Source: Russula earlei (lineage: Eukaryota; Basidiomycota; Agaricomycetes; Russulales; Russulaceae). Taken from it: a stretch of DNA of 16,648 nt. The notes beneath the pieces are model-generated. The model saw only the letters and a program-made list of their open reading frames with translations. It had not been told where the DNA came from and searched no databases. Shown here piece by piece: positions 15,421-16,648 of this stretch. How positions within the stretch are numbered: the first letter of the stretch is position 1; each line of letters begins with the position of its first letter. Made by a program: the position numbers and the translations under genes. The stretch lies in assembly GCA_025769875.1 (NCBI GenBank), contig JAGFNK010001003.1:1-16648 (forward strand), in the 5' to 3' direction.

Positions 15421-15639
15421 GGCATTGTGCTGTGTGGCGTCGTTTAATGATGGCTCTGGTCGCTGAAACGTCCAACAACTCCATGTGGCCGAAGGTAAAC
15501 AAAGGGTTGGCCCAAGATCATATGGTACTATACTACGCATACACGGCACATATTAGTCATAATGAAACTTGTGACTGTGATTCGCGAACTCCGACTCGAG
15601 TCCCTCGGGTCCTTGTGGGCGGACTCCAAAAAAGGGATT

Positions 15640-16082
15640 CTATTCAAAATTGAACATGACCCGCTTGAACGGTTGTGTCGGCATATGTAAACGCGGGTCA
15701 TAAGGCTCCTCGTCGTTCCGATTCCCACGTCCGTTCGGGTTCCCACGTCCGTTCGGGTTCCCATCTCTGTTCGGGTCCCCTCTGTTCGGGTCCCCACCTC
15801 TGTTCGGGTCCCCACCTCTGCTCGGGTCCCCACCGCTGTTCGGGTTATCACCTCTGTGGTTCCCATCTCTGTTCGGGCTCCCCCCACTGATGTCTCTATT
15901 TGGGTCTCCCCCACTGTTCGAGTCCCCCCCAGGCCTTCCGTTTGTATCCCCCTTGTTAGGAACTCTACAATGTAAAAGCTGAGTGATGCGCACCTATGAT
16001 GCGTCGAAGTTGAAGGAAGCGCGAGTGACGGAACAACGCCAGCTGCGACGCAGAAAATGGCAAAAACGAGGCGATAGCGCAT
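15640..16082 (-). CDS. Predicted small secreted Gly/Asp/Asn/Pro/Arg-repeat protein, one short intron likely
   Basis: The ATG at 16082 (context CAATAACAATGCGC) opens a signal peptide: n-region MRYR, hydrophobic LVFAIFCVAAGVV, probable cleavage near SLA-LP. A TATA box lies about 135 bases upstream. The second part, in another frame, is a GGDPNR/GNPNGR repeat ending NDEEPYDPRLHMPTQPFKR and the TAG at 15640-15642. Repeat-length changes there are multiples of three, which supports that frame. Joining the two needs an intron or an indel. One candidate is the 29-base GTGCGC...TTGTAG (about 15964-15992), giving THH-RVPNKGD. A 65-base GTCACT...TTGTAG also keeps frame. Both have unusual donors or length. 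Staying in the first frame gives an alternative Thr/Glu/Val-rich protein to 15528. The function is unknown and the family is not recognised. The likely destination is secretion or the cell wall. Confidence 0.5.
15716..15925. repeat. 18-bp coding minisatellite
   Basis: Units such as GTTCGGGTCCCCACCTCT (plus strand) repeat about ten times with 15- and 18-base lengths and point changes. On the minus strand they encode GGDPNR, GNPNGR and diverged forms. Confidence 0.85.
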
Positions 16083-16216
16083 TGTTATTGTGAATAGGTT
16101 GGTTGTGGCGGTCAAAGACTCTGAACGAATTGAATGAAAGGACTGTCGGTAACCAGTACCAACTTAAGGATGAAAGGAATAGCACAGCTCGAGAGAATTG
16201 GAACCCCAAGCAGTGG

Positions 16217-16225
16217 CTTTATATA
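16217..16225 (-). promoter_or_regulatory. TATA box of the secreted-protein gene
   Basis: The minus strand reads GAGTATATAAAGCC. It is about 135 bases before the ATG at 16082, with a pyrimidine-rich leader (TTCCTTTCATCC, TCCTTTCATTC) between, a common fungal core-promoter layout. Confidence 0.6.
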
Positions 16226-16385
16226 CTCTTGGGTTGTCCCTACAATCATCAGAAATATCACCGGGCAAACCCGTTTGTATAATGGAAAAGCAAAGTTGCC
16301 CACCGCTGCGCCACAGAGGCAGGGGTGGGGTGACTATTTTTGTCTCGCGGCGAAGCCCTCTCCATTGGAGTCACTAGTGCTGTCG
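16226..16385. other. Upstream region of the secreted-protein gene, nothing further identified
   Basis: This is noncoding as far as can be seen. No second gene start or repeat boundary is apparent before the GAGCC cluster. Confidence 0.4.
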
Positions 16386-16500
16386 CCGGCTCGGCTCGAA
16401 ACGGTTTCGAGCCGAGCCGGAGCCGTATTTGAGCCGAGCCAAGCCGTTCAACGGCTCGCGGCTTCGAGCCGCTTGAAACAGCGCGAGCCGTTTCGAGCCG
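16386..16500. repeat. GAGCC-rich cluster of perfect palindromes
   Basis: Bases 16386-16402 and 16404-16420 are perfect 17-base inverted arms around a single G. Further nested palindromes follow, including AGCCGTT-C-AACGGCT and GCGGCT-TCG-AGCCGC. All are built from GAGCC/GGCTC and CGAAAC words. No coding function is seen. Confidence 0.85.
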
Positions 16501-16530
16501 TTTTGATTGCCAGATTTGGAGGTTTGAAGT

Positions 16531-16636
16531 GCCAGATTTGGATATGGTTGCTTGATTTGGAGAGTCGTCTGCCACTTGCCTCGTTTTGAAACGCCAGATT
16601 TGGGTATGTTAGCTCGATTTGGAGAGTCGTCTGCCA
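16531..16636. repeat. 62-bp direct repeat
   Basis: Units start GCCAGATTTGG at 16531 and 16593 and share GATTTGGAGAGTCGTCTGCCA. A partial start lies at 16509. The array reaches the window edge and may continue. Confidence 0.8.
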
Positions 16637-16648
16637 ATCCCCACCACC

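Overview
This window looks like nuclear DNA of a filamentous fungus, most likely a basidiomycete (Agaricomycete-like). The evidence is copia-type LTR retrotransposons, short spliceosomal introns with CTGAC branch sites, a fungal HAP3/NF-YB gene relic, and a strong contrast between CpG-depleted old repeats and CpG-rich young ones. It is almost entirely repeat territory. The only candidate intact host gene is a small secreted repeat protein near the right end.

Layout. Bases 1-5142 are old, CpG-poor repeat debris. They hold a decayed copy of a dispersed repeat (160-402), a GAACC-rich low-complexity tract, an inverted 154-bp satellite array (633-954), a probable minus-strand LTR with polypurine tract (955-1509), a degraded minus-strand coding relic (1527-3890), and a solo LTR with a perfect 5-bp target duplication (3902-4485). 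The satellite array then resumes in the opposite orientation (4772-5142). Element A (5143-9451, plus strand) is inserted in that array, which continues to about 9620.

A short LTR-like scrap (about 9626-9674) abuts a three-exon HAP3/NF-YB pseudogene (about 9659-10386). Element B (10758-15117, minus strand) is a second member of the element A family. It sits in another dispersed repeat, a CpG-rich relative of 160-402. The right end holds a secreted Gly/Asp/Asn/Pro/Arg-repeat protein gene (15640-16082, minus) with a TATA box, a GAGCC-rich palindromic cluster and a 62-bp direct repeat.

Elements A and B are copia-derived and share one architecture. Each has 246-bp LTRs, a primer site complementary to the anticodon arm of an elongator-type tRNA-Met, one very long reading frame (gag, CCHC knuckle, DSGA protease), and then only scraps of reverse transcriptase and RNase H. 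The integrase and most of the reverse transcriptase are missing from both, so the deletion predates both insertions. I infer a non-autonomous family that keeps its own Gag and protease and borrows integrase and reverse transcriptase from a relative. B has identical LTRs and an open 1263-codon frame. A has four LTR differences, all C-to-T or G-to-A, and two in-frame stops.
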